A stretch of 64,000 nt of DNA from Pseudopedobacter beijingensis (GCF_042678145.1 NZ_JBHUDG010000018.1:1-64000), one strand, 5' to 3'; positions 1 to 9,274 are shown, counted from the first letter of the stretch. Numbers and translations are program-made. Notes: generated by a model not told the origin, from the letters alone.

Positions 1-75
1 CATTCTGCAATTGGATATAGAACGCCTAATGAAATGGAAATGTTCTATCGGAAAAAACAGAAATTAGTAGCATAA
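1..75 (+). mobile_element. C-terminal end of an IS3-family transposase (partial)
   Basis: The first 24 codons run open from the window edge to a TAA at 73-75 and read HSAIGYRTPNEMEMFYRKKQ followed by KLVA. The IGYRTPNEME pattern resembles the end of IS3-family OrfB integrase-type transposases, where a LGY-x-(S/T)P-x-E-(F/Y) stretch lies just before the C-terminus. Everything upstream is outside the window, so whether the element is intact cannot be judged. No clear terminal inverted repeat partner is visible. The family assignment rests on a short motif. Confidence 0.55.
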
Positions 76-199
76 AAAGTCTCCACTTTTAAGTTGCAAT
101 TCCATTCTTAGTAATGGCTTTGCTCGTTTATAGACCATAGTTCATCATTCATAGTTTCAAACATTCATCATTCTAAAGTTCATAGTTTATAATCATTCC
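76..199. repeat. Partial copy of dispersed repeat family A
   Basis: Between the transposase tail and the lipoprotein gene the sequence contains TAGACCATAGTTCATCATTC and a run of ATTCATCATTC/TTCATAGTT words. The same words in both orientations make up the long arrays at about 15.35-16.0, 44.1-45.3 and 50.7-51.95 kb. Non-coding. Confidence 0.6.
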
Positions 200-1132
200 T
201 TACAAATGCCCTTTCACATATAAAGTAATTAAAGAAGCATGCGGCATCCCTAAAGTATTTCCCGGAGTTATTTTTAATAAATTCTGTAAATAAATATCAC
301 AAATGCCCTGTAATACCTTGTACTGATTTTCTTTGGTGTCTTCATCGTAAGAAGGAAAGTCATATACTGTTATTTTGCCGGTGACATCAACAATAACCCT
401 GAAGGCATAATTGAACTTTTTGTAGGCGTTTTGAATATCAATTTTAAACTCGGGATACAAATAATCGTAAGAGCTGCTTTTAGTAAGAGGATCAAAAGAA
501 GAGTAAACCTCCACGTTTACAGCTTTGCTTTTTGATTCTAGTTTAACCGGATTTCGGGCAGCAAATAAATAATTGGAATCTAAAGGGTTTTCATTAGCCA
601 GTTTAATTCTTTCTTTAACAAATAAGGTGTCCTTAGAACCAGGTTCCCTTAACTTCTCTTTAGTAGAATGCAGTACATCCTTAATATATTCATCCGAGTA
701 AAAAGTCATATAAACATTAGATCGGTCATCGTTCTTTACCCTTAGGCTTTTCACCTCTAAACGTTGTAAAATAATACTGTCTTTGCTCAATAATTTTACA
801 GCAAACCATTCCCTTGCAAAATTATAATAGTTGCTATGATCGTGGTGCAGATAAAACCCAACTAGTTTATTTAGGGTAGGACTATAAACCTCAACAGAAT
901 CATTCCTTTGAAAGCGCAATACCCATTCCGGTTCCTGCTGAAAACCAATAGTGTCAAAAGATAAGCCGTTTTCAAATTTTCTCTTAACCTCATTAAATGT
1001 AATTCCTTTAAGGCTTTCAAAATCAATACTGTCTTTGCGAGATGAAGTGTTTTTAGGATTGTTATTTCCACAAGAAAATGTAGTAGCCAGTATAAAAATG
1101 CAGAAAATATAGTGCAGTGCTAATTTCATCAA
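200..1132 (-). CDS. Predicted lipoprotein of unknown function, 310 aa
   Basis: The N-terminus (MMKLALHYIF then a hydrophobic stretch ending TTFSCGNNN) is a signal peptide with a lipobox-like FSC; Cys21 would be lipidated, followed by an Asn-rich linker. The rest is soluble, with charged and aromatic beta-like segments (FRVIVDVTGKITVYDF). That segment resembles the C-terminal part of TonB/energy-transducer-type or carboxypeptidase-regulatory domains, but I do not recognise the family. It stands alone, divergent from alaS. The gene call is firm from length and the signal sequence; the function is unknown. Confidence 0.8.
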   Translation of the reverse strand: MMKLALHYIFCIFILATTFSCGNNNPKNTSSRKDSIDFESLKGITFNEVKRKFENGLSFDTIGFQQEPEWVLRFQRNDSVEVYSPTLNKLVGFYLHHDHSNYYNFAREWFAVKLLSKDSIILQRLEVKSLRVKNDDRSNVYMTFYSDEYIKDVLHSTKEKLREPGSKDTLFVKERIKLANENPLDSNYLFAARNPVKLESKSKAVNVEVYSSFDPLTKSSSYDYLYPEFKIDIQNAYKKFNYAFRVIVDVTGKITVYDFPSYDEDTKENQYKVLQGICDIYLQNLLKITPGNTLGMPHASLITLYVKGHL

Positions 1133-1314
1133 CGTAAATATAGTTTTAAGAAAGCTGCAAAAATGCTAGAAAAAAAGATTAAAAGCGAATTGTTGTTTCA
1201 CATAATAGCAAGTTTAGCAGGGTATTACATCTGTATGTTATAGTAAAACAGCTACGAGGCGTAAAATAAGTGTGTTTATTGAAAATCTTATCACGAAAAT
1301 ACCAAATCAACTTT

Positions 1315-1322
1315 TATCTTTG
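1315..1322 (+). promoter_or_regulatory. TAnnTTTG -7 box of alaS
   Basis: TATCTTTG matches the Bacteroidota sigma-A -7 consensus TAnnTTTG and lies 9 nt before the ATG at 1332. It falls inside a possible 20-codon N-terminal extension starting at 1272, which argues that 1332 is the true start. No convincing -33 TTG was found at 17-23 nt upstream. Confidence 0.55.
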
Positions 1323-1331
1323 CAAGCTATT

Positions 1332-3974
1332 ATGAATAAGACTGCTAAAGAAATTCGTCAGGCTTTTTTAGATTTTTTTGCTTCTAAGGGCCATCAGATA
1401 GTTCCATCGGCACCCATTGTGGTGAAGAACGACCCTACGTTAATGTTCACCAATGCCGGAATGAACCAGTTTAAAGATTTATTTCTGGGCGAAGCCCCTA
1501 TAAAATATCCGCGGGTGGCAGATACCCAAAGATGTCTGCGTGTTTCGGGTAAACATAACGATCTGGAAGAAGTGGGGATAGATACCTACCACCATACCAT
1601 GTTTGAAATGTTGGGTAACTGGAGCTTTGGCGATTATTTCAAAAAAGAAGCGATAGAATGGAGCTGGGAGTTACTAACTGATGTCCTGAAACTGGATAAG
1701 GAACGTTTATACGTGAGCGTGTTTGAAGGGGACGAGAAAGAAGGTTTACCTATGGATACCGAGGCGTATAATTATTGGAAAGCGTTGGTACCGGAAAGCA
1801 GAATTCTGAAAGGCAGTAAAAAAGATAATTTTTGGGAAATGGGAGATACAGGACCTTGCGGACCTTGTTCTGAAATCCATTTTGACAATAGAACCGATGA
1901 GGAAAGAGCAAAAGTAGATGGCGCTTCCTTAGTTAATGCAGACGACCCTCAGGTAATAGAAATATGGAATAACGTATTTATGGAATTCAACCGTCTTAAA
2001 GATGGTTCTCTGAAAAAATTACCCGCACAACACGTTGATACCGGAATGGGTTTCGAGCGTTTGGTGAGGGTTATCCAGGCTAAGACTTCTAATTATGATA
2101 CAGACGTTTTTATTCCGCTGATAGATTTTATAGCAAAATCTTCTGCAGTTAACTATAACTCCAATGCAACTCCAACCGATTCAGATTGGGGGCAAGCAGT
2201 AGCTATGCGTGTAATGGCAGACCATATCAGGGCAATTTCATTTGCTATTGCCGATGGTCAGTTGCCATCTAACAATAAGGCAGGATACGTTATTCGTCGT
2301 ATTTTGAGAAGAGCAGTGCGTTATGCCTATCAATATCTTGGATTCAAAGAACCATTCTTAAATAAGCTGGTACCTATTTTAGCAGCACAGTTTAAAGGTG
2401 TGTTTGATGAATTGATTACCCAGCAAGACTTTGTACAGAAGGTTATTCTCGAAGAAGAAAACTCTTTTCTGAGAACATTAGAAAATGGTATCAATCGTTT
2501 TGAGAAATACATTTCCGAAAATAAAGGCGAAAAAATAAACGGAGCATTTGCTTTCGAATTGTATGATACCTACGGGTTTCCAATAGATTTAACCGAGTTA
2601 ATGGCTCGCGAAAAAGGACTTTCTGTTGATATGGATGGCTTTAATGCCGAATTGCAGAAACAAAAAGAGCGTTCAAGAGCCGCTACGGCAATTGATGCAG
2701 GAGATTGGGTAGTAGTAAATGATGGCGAAGAAGTGGACTTTGTTGGATACGATGCTACAGAAGCCAAGTCCAGAATATTAAAATACCGTCAAGTAAAAGC
2801 AAAAGGAGTAGAGCAATACCAGTTGGTTTTGGATGTAACCCCTTTTTATGCCGAAAGTGGAGGTCAGGTTGGAGATAGAGGTATCCTGACAGGAGATGGT
2901 GAAGAAGTAATAATTAACGATACCAAAAAGGAAAACGGACTGATTATCCATTTTACAGATCAATTGCCCAAAAACCTGGAAAGTGAATTTCTGGCCAGGG
3001 TAGATCTGCATTCCAGAACGCTGACAGAGAATAATCACTCGGCAACCCATTTATTGCATGCTGCTTTAAAATCGGTATTGGGAGAACATGTTAATCAGAA
3101 AGGTTCATTGGTAAATGAAGATGTACTTCGTTTTGACTTTTCGCACTTTGCCAAAGTAACCGAAGAAGAACTCTCAAAAATAGAGGCTATTGTTAACCAA
3201 AAAGTCAGAGCCAATATTCCTTTAAAAGAAGAAAGAAACGTACCTTATCAAAAAGCATTGGATAGTGGTGTTACTGCCCTGTTTGGCGAAAAATATGGTG
3301 ATTATGTACGCGTAATTACTTTTGATGACCATTATTCTAAAGAGCTTTGCGGTGGAACACACGTTAAAGCAACCGGTCAGATAGGTTTCTTTAAAATTGT
3401 GTCAGAAAGTGCTGTAGCAGCCGGAGTAAGGCGTATAGAAGCTATTACTGCAGATAAAGCAGAAGAATATATAGTTGCCCAAACCAGATTGCTGGGAACA
3501 GTTAAAGAATTGCTTAAAAATCCTAAAGATGTAACCAGAAGCCTGGAAACCTTATTAGAAGAAAATAATAAGCTTAAAAAAGAAATAGAGAAAACAATAC
3601 TGGAACGGGCGGCAGCATTAAAGGATAGGTTGAAAGAAAATGCTAAAATAATTGACGGTGTACGTTTTATAGCTGCAGAAGTTAACCTGCCCAATACAGA
3701 TGCTATTAAAAACTTAGCCTATCAGGTTAAAGATATTGTAGATAACCTGTTTTTAGTATTAGCTTCAAATATAGACGGAAAACCCAATCTTACCGTAATG
3801 ATTTCCGAAAATCTGGTACAGGAAAAAGGTTTAAATGCAGGCACTATAGTAAGAGAATTGGCTAAGGAGATACAAGGTGGTGGCGGTGGACAGCCTTTCT
3901 TTGCAACAGCAGGGGGTAAAAACCCGGAAGGTATAGCCAGCGCATTGGCAAAAGCAGAAAGTTTCCTGAAATAA
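1332..3974 (+). CDS. alaS: Alanyl-tRNA synthetase
   Basis: 880 aa, the usual length for bacterial AlaRS. It charges tRNA-Ala with alanine in the cytoplasm. The N-terminal class II catalytic core begins MNKTAKEIRQAFLDFFASKG and contains the RVADTQRCLR and PCGPCSEIH segments typical of AlaRS. The central editing domain carries the zinc-binding HSATHLLH and the later CGGTHV motif; the C-terminal part has a coiled coil and a glycine-rich GGGGGQPFFATAGG region. The reading frame is open from 1272, but the 20 extra residues do not fit the family and cover the promoter, so the start is placed at 1332. Single gene, divergent from the upstream lipoprotein. Confidence 0.97.
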   Translation: MNKTAKEIRQAFLDFFASKGHQIVPSAPIVVKNDPTLMFTNAGMNQFKDLFLGEAPIKYPRVADTQRCLRVSGKHNDLEEVGIDTYHHTMFEMLGNWSFGDYFKKEAIEWSWELLTDVLKLDKERLYVSVFEGDEKEGLPMDTEAYNYWKALVPESRILKGSKKDNFWEMGDTGPCGPCSEIHFDNRTDEERAKVDGASLVNADDPQVIEIWNNVFMEFNRLKDGSLKKLPAQHVDTGMGFERLVRVIQAKTSNYDTDVFIPLIDFIAKSSAVNYNSNATPTDSDWGQAVAMRVMADHIRAISFAIADGQLPSNNKAGYVIRRILRRAVRYAYQYLGFKEPFLNKLVPILAAQFKGVFDELITQQDFVQKVILEEENSFLRTLENGINRFEKYISENKGEKINGAFAFELYDTYGFPIDLTELMAREKGLSVDMDGFNAELQKQKERSRAATAIDAGDWVVVNDGEEVDFVGYDATEAKSRILKYRQVKAKGVEQYQLVLDVTPFYAESGGQVGDRGILTGDGEEVIINDTKKENGLIIHFTDQLPKNLESEFLARVDLHSRTLTENNHSATHLLHAALKSVLGEHVNQKGSLVNEDVLRFDFSHFAKVTEEELSKIEAIVNQKVRANIPLKEERNVPYQKALDSGVTALFGEKYGDYVRVITFDDHYSKELCGGTHVKATGQIGFFKIVSESAVAAGVRRIEAITADKAEEYIVAQTRLLGTVKELLKNPKDVTRSLETLLEENNKLKKEIEKTILERAAALKDRLKENAKIIDGVRFIAAEVNLPNTDAIKNLAYQVKDIVDNLFLVLASNIDGKPNLTVMISENLVQEKGLNAGTIVRELAKEIQGGGGGQPFFATAGGKNPEGIASALAKAESFLK

Positions 3975-5017
3975 TACATACAGAATATTATAAACAGGAG
4001 CTGTATTAAAAAAACTTGTTATTCGAATCGGAGCAAGCTCTGAATTTATTTCAGAGCCTGCCCCGATATTTAGGAATCTACTGTTACAGCGTTAAACGGC
4101 TATGTTTTAGACTCTGAAATAGCTTTTTCCAGACTCGATTCAGGAAGTTCAGAGGGATAGATTTTACTAATTTGATACAATTCCGATTCTTTTCCTAAAG
4201 CACTTTTATTAAGTTAAAGAGAAGAACTATATATCATTGCATCCGCCAGAACTTATTTCAGCACTTCTCCCAACTATTAAGAATCTGTAAACCTGGATGC
4301 TTAATCAAATTCAACATAACAGGAGTGTTGGTCTTAACTAGATACTCATGCGAAAGCATCCGGAAATCGGAATAAACAAATTACTGTTGATATAACCCTT
4401 TTTTAGCTTTGATGCTATTGGGGAAATAGCCAATAAGGAATAGCAGTCCCTTGATTTGTTATCTTTCATTTTTATTTTAAGATACTATTGATTAAATTGT
4501 TTTTTCTAATGCATACAGAGAGAAATCATTTCTCTGAAAAATACTTCCCAAAGTCCATCAAACTCCGTTAAAGTCTGCGAAAGTTCGCTGAACTCCGTTT
4601 ATGCTGTATACTTGGCTCGACCCTGTGCCGTAATTGGTTCGCATTTGGCCTTATACTTGTTCGATAGTTCTTCGGGAAATGCTTTTTAAAATGTCTTTTT
4701 TGCCGAAGACTTCCCGAACAATACCCGAAGAACACTCGAAGAAAGGTGCCGCTTGTGTCGGAACTGTCTTGGGTCTGTCTCCTGTATATCATTTAGCTGG
4801 GCTGTGTCAAAAGTATTTTGTCATCGTAAGTTTGTAGAAGAGGATTTGGATTAGGTTTAACAACATATAATTCTGTTTTTTTTTATTAAGGTCCAGCAAA
4901 AGAGAAAGATAAAAACTTTTAGTCGTCTCGACCGTAGCGGAGAGATCTGTTTTAGAAGTGCTTAACAATAAGATTTTTTTAGTTCTCAATCGCCTAATCT
5001 CGAAAGAATGAGAGATA

Positions 5018-5127
5018 TGCTAAGCGGGTAAATGCTTCTTGTGCCTTATGAGAATCTTGATATGTAGCATGAAATAAAAGAAATTATTTTAAATTTATTA
5101 AGATCCAATACACAGGCTTAGGCTACA
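5018..5127. repeat. Direct repeat copy 1 (partner at 6321-6438)
   Basis: The stretch beginning TGCTAAGCGGGTAAATGCTT and ending GGCTTAGGCTACA recurs almost identically at 6321-6438 in the same orientation. The copies differ by a few substitutions, and copy 1 lacks 8 nt (GCACAAGT). The ends GCTAAGC and GCTTAGGC are near inverted repeats. The two copies bracket the lipoprotein gene at 5288-5800. Confidence 0.8.
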
Positions 5128-5173
5128 TTGCGCCTTTACAATCTTAAAGGCTACTTAGGGGGGCTTATAGAAT

Positions 5174-5227
5174 AACCTGCATTTCCGTTCATTAGAAATG
5201 CAGGTTCACGTATGGAAGTACATACGT
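5174..5227. terminator. Pair of adjacent strong hairpins downstream of the lipoprotein gene
   Basis: Hairpin 1 is AACCTGCATTTC / GAAATGCAGGTT (5174-5185 and 5195-5206, perfect 12-bp stem, 9-nt loop). Hairpin 2 is ACGTATG / CATACGT (5208-5214 and 5221-5227, 6-nt loop). Both lie 60-115 nt beyond the stop of the minus-strand lipoprotein gene and could end its transcript. There is no long U-tract on either strand, so a structural-RNA or mobile-element role is also possible. Confidence 0.45.
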
Positions 5228-5287
5228 AGCAATATAAAAGTGCTTTAAAGTAATATTCAGAATATGCAATTAATTTAAATGGGTCTA

Positions 5288-5800
5288 TTAGTTGGAAAAT
5301 TTCACTTTGAATTTTCCCTCAGTTATTTCTACCCTGTCGTTATTTTTTGAAGTTACGTATCCATGGAAAATACCTGATACAACTCCGTCTTTTTTGTAGG
5401 TAACATCAAATAAAGCAAGACTACCACCTTCACTATCGTTTTCGGTTGAAAATAAAAGTCCGGTATTGTTGGTGTATTCAAGATAGCTGCTGCCAGAAGT
5501 TTGATCAGCACCAATAGTTAATCCTGGTACAATACCAATAAAGTTCTCAACAAAATAAAATTTAAACTTTGGATTAGCGTTATCTTTTCCTGAAGCTAAA
5601 AGTGTGAACGTTTTGTTGTCTCCTTCATTCCCTCTTAGTGCTGTAAATTCTGTAGAGGTAACGGTTGTACCATTCACTTTATAAGTTAAATAATATTCTG
5701 ATTGTGTTTCTTCGTCTTTTGCATCACTATCATTTTTCTTGCATGACATTATCGCAAAAGTAGTCAACGAAATAAATAGAAGTAACTTAATAGATTTCAT
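5288..5800 (-). CDS. Predicted lipoprotein of unknown function, 170 aa
   Basis: Begins MKSIKLLLFISLTTFAIMSC, a classical type II signal peptide with lipobox IMSC (Cys20), followed by KKNDSDAKDEE, a charged linker common in Bacteroidota lipoproteins. The mature part is beta-rich (YYLTYKVNGTTVTS, EGKFKVKFSN at the end) and resembles the many small Bacteroidota outer-membrane lipoproteins of the DUF6252-like sort, but I cannot assign a family with confidence. It is bracketed by the direct repeats at 5018 and 6321 and has a very AT-rich upstream region. Confidence 0.85.
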   Translation of the reverse strand: MKSIKLLLFISLTTFAIMSCKKNDSDAKDEETQSEYYLTYKVNGTTVTSTEFTALRGNEGDNKTFTLLASGKDNANPKFKFYFVENFIGIVPGLTIGADQTSGSSYLEYTNNTGLLFSTENDSEGGSLALFDVTYKKDGVVSGIFHGYVTSKNNDRVEITEGKFKVKFSN

Positions 5801-6656
5801 TTTTTTGTGTTATTTTTTAAGATAATTGTTTAATTTTTAAATTATGTATGTTTCTGTTTTTGTTTTTTGTGGTGTCTACACAAATTTTTGAAGTATTAAT
5901 GTTTAACGTTCATCATTGGTGTTTTTATCTGTTGTTTTTTGTGATGCAAATATAGTTAAACATCTATAATGTTTCTTGTTATGTAATAAAAAATCTTTTA
6001 TTGGTGTTTTTTTTGTTTTTATTTAAAATTTAAATAGTAGTTGTTGATGAAGATTTCAAGAAATCAGCTTTTTGATTTACAGATTTATAAAAATCTTGTT
6101 TTAACAATAAATTATTGTTGAATTGTTTTTTATGTAATTTATTATCTTTTATATTTTATTTGTGTGATTGAGTATTTAAAATATAAGTTTTTATTGTGTG
6201 TTGATGCTATGATTTGAAATTTATATATCTTTTTAGATAAAATCAATTATAAACCTTTTGCCTATGTTTACAGTTTGCTTAAATGGAATTTCCCCCCTCA
6301 ATGGCGCAAGAATGATGGGATGCTAAGCGGGTAAATGCTTCTTGTGCCTTATGAGAATTTTGATATGTAGCATGAAATGACAGAAATTATTTTAAATTTA
6401 TTAAGGCACAAGTATCCAATACACGGGCTTAGGCTACACCAGTTGAAGGGTAAAGCCGATTAAAAAATTTGAAAACCTATTTCGAATGAAATATTATAAA
6501 AAATGATAACGTTTTATGCTGTTTTTTTAAGAGTATTAGTTATTTGTATCGAATAAGCCGTCAAAAAAAGTACCTTTGGAGATTTTTCCGGTACTTTATG
6601 AATTTAGCTGTTGCCCTTTTTTTTGAGTTATACTTTTTTTTATTTCATAGGTAGTA
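5801..6656. other. Very AT-rich gene-free spacer
   Basis: About 5810-6280 is extremely T- and A-rich, with many TTTTGTTTTT-like runs and no open frame of note on either strand. It contrasts with the flanking genes. It probably carries the promoter of the lipoprotein gene near 5810-5950, but no box can be named safely. The second direct-repeat copy lies at 6321-6438. The remaining 200 nt before the ATG at 6657 show nothing recognisable. Confidence 0.5.
6321..6438. repeat. Direct repeat copy 2 (partner at 5018-5127)
   Basis: 118-nt copy that retains the 8 nt missing from copy 1. In this copy CTTGTGCCTTA and TAAGGCACAAG form an 11-bp inverted repeat inside the outer GCTAAGC/GCTTAGGC pair, giving nested self-complementarity. 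That fits a MITE-like element or a structured RNA, with copy 1 the damaged one. Confidence 0.75.
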
Positions 6657-8120
6657 ATGTTTGTAAGAAGAATTTTATTAACTATACTATCTGGAATACT
6701 TGCTATTACAGCATTATTTCATCTGCTACCTTGGTTGGCCGCAACTGCACTCGTTCCATTGCTCTATAGCTTTAATAAAGCTTCAATTACTCAAACACTT
6801 CAATTATCTTCAATTTTTGCTGTCAGTTTTGGTTTATGTTTTTTTAGCTGGATACCCATTAGTGCAGAACTTTTCAACGGAAATTGGATCTCTGGATTGT
6901 TTGTTTTACTAATTTTTACCTTGGTATTAAGCATTTACTTTCTGTTAGTTTTTGGACTATATAAATATTTAGAAAAGCCTAAAGCTATTTTTAAAAATGC
7001 TTTATTATTAGGAGCAATTGTGGTGTTTTTCGACTATATCAAAGACGCTTTATTTGTTACCATGCCTTGGTTTGATTTCCATTTTGGTAATGCCTTGGCA
7101 GGAAGTAAATATACCATACAATTGGCAGAACTCGGTGGCGTTTATATCCTTAGCTTTTTCGCAGTATTTATTAATGTACTTATTGTAGAGGCTATACAAG
7201 GTAATTTAGCTGTAAACCGAGTGCTTGTTGCATTATTGCTTTTTGTAGGTATAAATGCAGGTTTACACGTTTACCGTAGCCATCAAGAAGAAGGTAAGGA
7301 GATTAAAATTAACCTTCTTACCGAAAACATAGATCCACGTATCAAATGGGAGGAAGAGGGTAATAAAGTAGTAGGGCAATTGCTGGCGCTTAACCAAAAG
7401 GCAGTTAGCTACCCTGCAGATGTTAATGTGTGGACAGAAACGGTAGTGCCTTGGACTTACATGGTTAATGATGATTTTGTAAATGAGATACTAAAACCTA
7501 GCCAACAAAGTAATAGTTTAACTTTATTGGGTATTAACACACAAGCTGCCACCAACCAAGTTTTTGATAGCGCCTATTTATTAAACCCTAAAGGTGCAGT
7601 ACTGGGTAGGTACGATAAAAATTATCCATTAGCAATTATAGAAACCGGGTTAGAAAACACGCAGGTTTCTCTTAACCAAAATAGAGGAATCTCGGTAGCT
7701 AAAGGTAAAGAAACAGATCCAATAACCACACCTTGGGGCAAAATGGGAGTTTATATCTGTAATGAAGCCAGTCTGCCCAAAGTAGCAAGAAAATTAGTGG
7801 CTTCTGGAGCCAGTTTCTTAGTAAACATCAGTAACGACGGTTGGTTTGCAAACTCCTTTATTCCTAAGCAGCACTTCTATTACAACCGCCTTAGGGCTGT
7901 AGAGAACAGGCGATATGTGGTGGCCAATAGCAATTTAGGCTATAAGGGTATTGTTAGCGCAAATGGCGATATCAAGATGTATCTACCCACCAAAGAAAGC
8001 GAGCTTACACAGGTAACCGTGTGGAAACAAAGTGCCAATACGCTATATGGCTTATGGCCTCTTGGTATGTTTATCCTATCAGGTATTATCATCATCAATC
8101 ATAAATACAATAAAAAATGA
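6657..8120 (+). CDS. lnt: Apolipoprotein N-acyltransferase (Lnt-like)
   Basis: 487 aa. An N-terminal block of about six membrane segments (residues ~5-205) is followed by a carbon-nitrogen hydrolase domain facing the periplasm and a C-terminal membrane helix (~465-482). The three catalytic residues fit well: Glu261 in WTETVVPW, Lys321 in RYDKNYP and Cys368 in VYICNEA, against E267/K335/C387 in E. coli Lnt. The enzyme adds the third acyl chain to the N-terminal Cys of lipoproteins. The WTET context differs from the usual WPE, so a paralogue with another acceptor is possible. Its stop overlaps the next start by 4 nt (ATGA), coupling it to a type IX secreted protein. The gene lies downstream of a repeat-rich AT-rich spacer. 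Confidence 0.85.
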   Translation: MFVRRILLTILSGILAITALFHLLPWLAATALVPLLYSFNKASITQTLQLSSIFAVSFGLCFFSWIPISAELFNGNWISGLFVLLIFTLVLSIYFLLVFGLYKYLEKPKAIFKNALLLGAIVVFFDYIKDALFVTMPWFDFHFGNALAGSKYTIQLAELGGVYILSFFAVFINVLIVEAIQGNLAVNRVLVALLLFVGINAGLHVYRSHQEEGKEIKINLLTENIDPRIKWEEEGNKVVGQLLALNQKAVSYPADVNVWTETVVPWTYMVNDDFVNEILKPSQQSNSLTLLGINTQAATNQVFDSAYLLNPKGAVLGRYDKNYPLAIIETGLENTQVSLNQNRGISVAKGKETDPITTPWGKMGVYICNEASLPKVARKLVASGASFLVNISNDGWFANSFIPKQHFYYNRLRAVENRRYVVANSNLGYKGIVSANGDIKMYLPTKESELTQVTVWKQSANTLYGLWPLGMFILSGIIIINHKYNKK

Positions 8121-9223
8121 AAAAACAATTTCTATTACTAATCTTCTTTTTAGGGTTAGCAGAAATAGCTTCTGCTGCCGGTATTAATGTTAAAAATTGG
8201 CGTTGGCGTAATAACGATGGCAATGAAACTACAGCGACTTGGAAAGCCGCAGAAAATACGGCCATAGAAGTGGTTGATTTGAATACCGTACTAAGGTTGA
8301 GAATGGAACTTATTAGTGATCCTGATAATTCGGAAGTTTTAAACTTTATACCTCGTATTTGTTATTCAATAGGAGATGATTTGAATACTTCTACAATTAT
8401 AGGAGATGAATCTACTACTGCTTTTGTATTGGTAAGTACTGCTAATATAACAGATGGTACACCCACCACAAAACAGCTTACCAGTAATTACCCCTTTCAG
8501 CCCGGTTTAGTAGTAAGCAATTTCAATTCAAACACACATAGCTTACCAGTAGGTTATAAATCAGAATACGAATTTGTAATTAAACCCACCGCTAATATAG
8601 TACCTGGCAAAAAGTATTATTTCACAATAGATTTTAAAAAACACTATAATAGTGCAACCAGACCTTATTTAACAGTCTCTTCAGCCTTACCAGTTAAACT
8701 GGCAAGCTTTCAAGTACAAAAAAATAATGAAGGAGCTTTATTAATTTGGAAAACCGAAAGCGAAACTAATAACGATAGGTTTGAGGTAGAACGTAGTGCT
8801 AATGGTAAAAAATGGGCTGTAATTGCTAAAGTACCTGGAAAGGGGATAGCAGCATCCTATCAACATCAAGATTTAACTCCATTAGCCGGAACAAATTATT
8901 ACCGTTTGGTACAATATGATAAAGACGGTACTTTAGATTATTCTGGTGTAAGGTCTGTTAACTTTGCTTTAGCCCAGGCCGAAATAAGTATTTATCCAAA
9001 CCCCACTACACAAAAACTTAACATTGCATTGCCAAACTTTAAAGGCAAAAGTGTAGAGCTAAAAGTTGCTGACCTTAAAGGTAAATTGGTAGCTGCTAGC
9101 ACAGTAACTGTTACAAACCATAAAATAACATATCTCTTGCCAAATGGAATAGCAAAGGGGATATATGTTATCAATTTAACAGGTGATAACCTTAACTATA
9201 ATCAAAAAGTAACTGTAAAATAA
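8117..9223 (+). CDS. Secreted protein with type IX secretion C-terminal sorting domain
   Basis: 368 aa. The signal peptide MKKQFLLLIFFLGLAEIASA is cleaved near AxA-AGIN. Residues ~25-195 form an unrecognised beta-rich domain with Trp-rich start (VKNWRWRNNDG). A fibronectin-like segment follows (~195-280, LASFQVQKNN, LIWKTESETNNDRFEVERS). The last ~80 residues carry the type A T9SS sorting signal: ISIYPNPT, then KVADLKGK, KGIYVINL and terminal KVTVK. The protein should be exported by Sec and then carried across the outer membrane by the Por/Spr machinery. Translationally coupled (ATGA) to the upstream Lnt-like gene, which is an unusual partner. Confidence 0.9.
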   Translation: MKKQFLLLIFFLGLAEIASAAGINVKNWRWRNNDGNETTATWKAAENTAIEVVDLNTVLRLRMELISDPDNSEVLNFIPRICYSIGDDLNTSTIIGDESTTAFVLVSTANITDGTPTTKQLTSNYPFQPGLVVSNFNSNTHSLPVGYKSEYEFVIKPTANIVPGKKYYFTIDFKKHYNSATRPYLTVSSALPVKLASFQVQKNNEGALLIWKTESETNNDRFEVERSANGKKWAVIAKVPGKGIAASYQHQDLTPLAGTNYYRLVQYDKDGTLDYSGVRSVNFALAQAEISIYPNPTTQKLNIALPNFKGKSVELKVADLKGKLVAASTVTVTNHKITYLLPNGIAKGIYVINLTGDNLNYNQKVTVK

Positions 9224-9239
9224 TTGCATTTTATAACTT

Positions 9240-9274
9240 TTAGAGCTGTCTCTTTTAACCTGAGACAGCTCTAA
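9240..9274. terminator. Terminator hairpin after the T9SS cargo gene
   Basis: Perfect 13-bp stem TTAGAGCTGTCTC / GAGACAGCTCTAA with a 9-nt loop, starting 16 nt after the stop codon and followed by an AT-rich stretch. The arm core GCTGTCTC/GAGACAGC is shared with the dispersed inverted repeat at 46755-46869. Confidence 0.8.

Larger units (their letters stand above)
3975..5287. other. Long gene-poor intergenic region
   Basis: No convincing gene. It contains an imperfect inverted repeat at 4029-4063 (inner stem GCTCTGAA/TTCAGAGC, loop TTTAT), a plausible terminator for alaS. A higher-GC patch at about 4560-4840 has overlapping short reading frames on both strands (67 and 74 codons) and a TTCGGGAA/TTCCCGAA pair at 4671-4718; it looks like a decayed sequence rather than a gene. 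From 5018 on it holds one copy of a direct repeat and two strong hairpins, listed separately. Confidence 0.6.

Noticed and set aside
4020..4063. tRNA-like TTCGAATC word followed by a hairpin
   Set aside because: No acceptor, anticodon or D-arm can be built around it; it is a terminator-like inverted repeat after alaS.
4568..4837. Overlapping 67- and 74-codon frames on both strands
   Set aside because: No signal, family or promoter; mutually overlapping frames in a compositionally odd patch.
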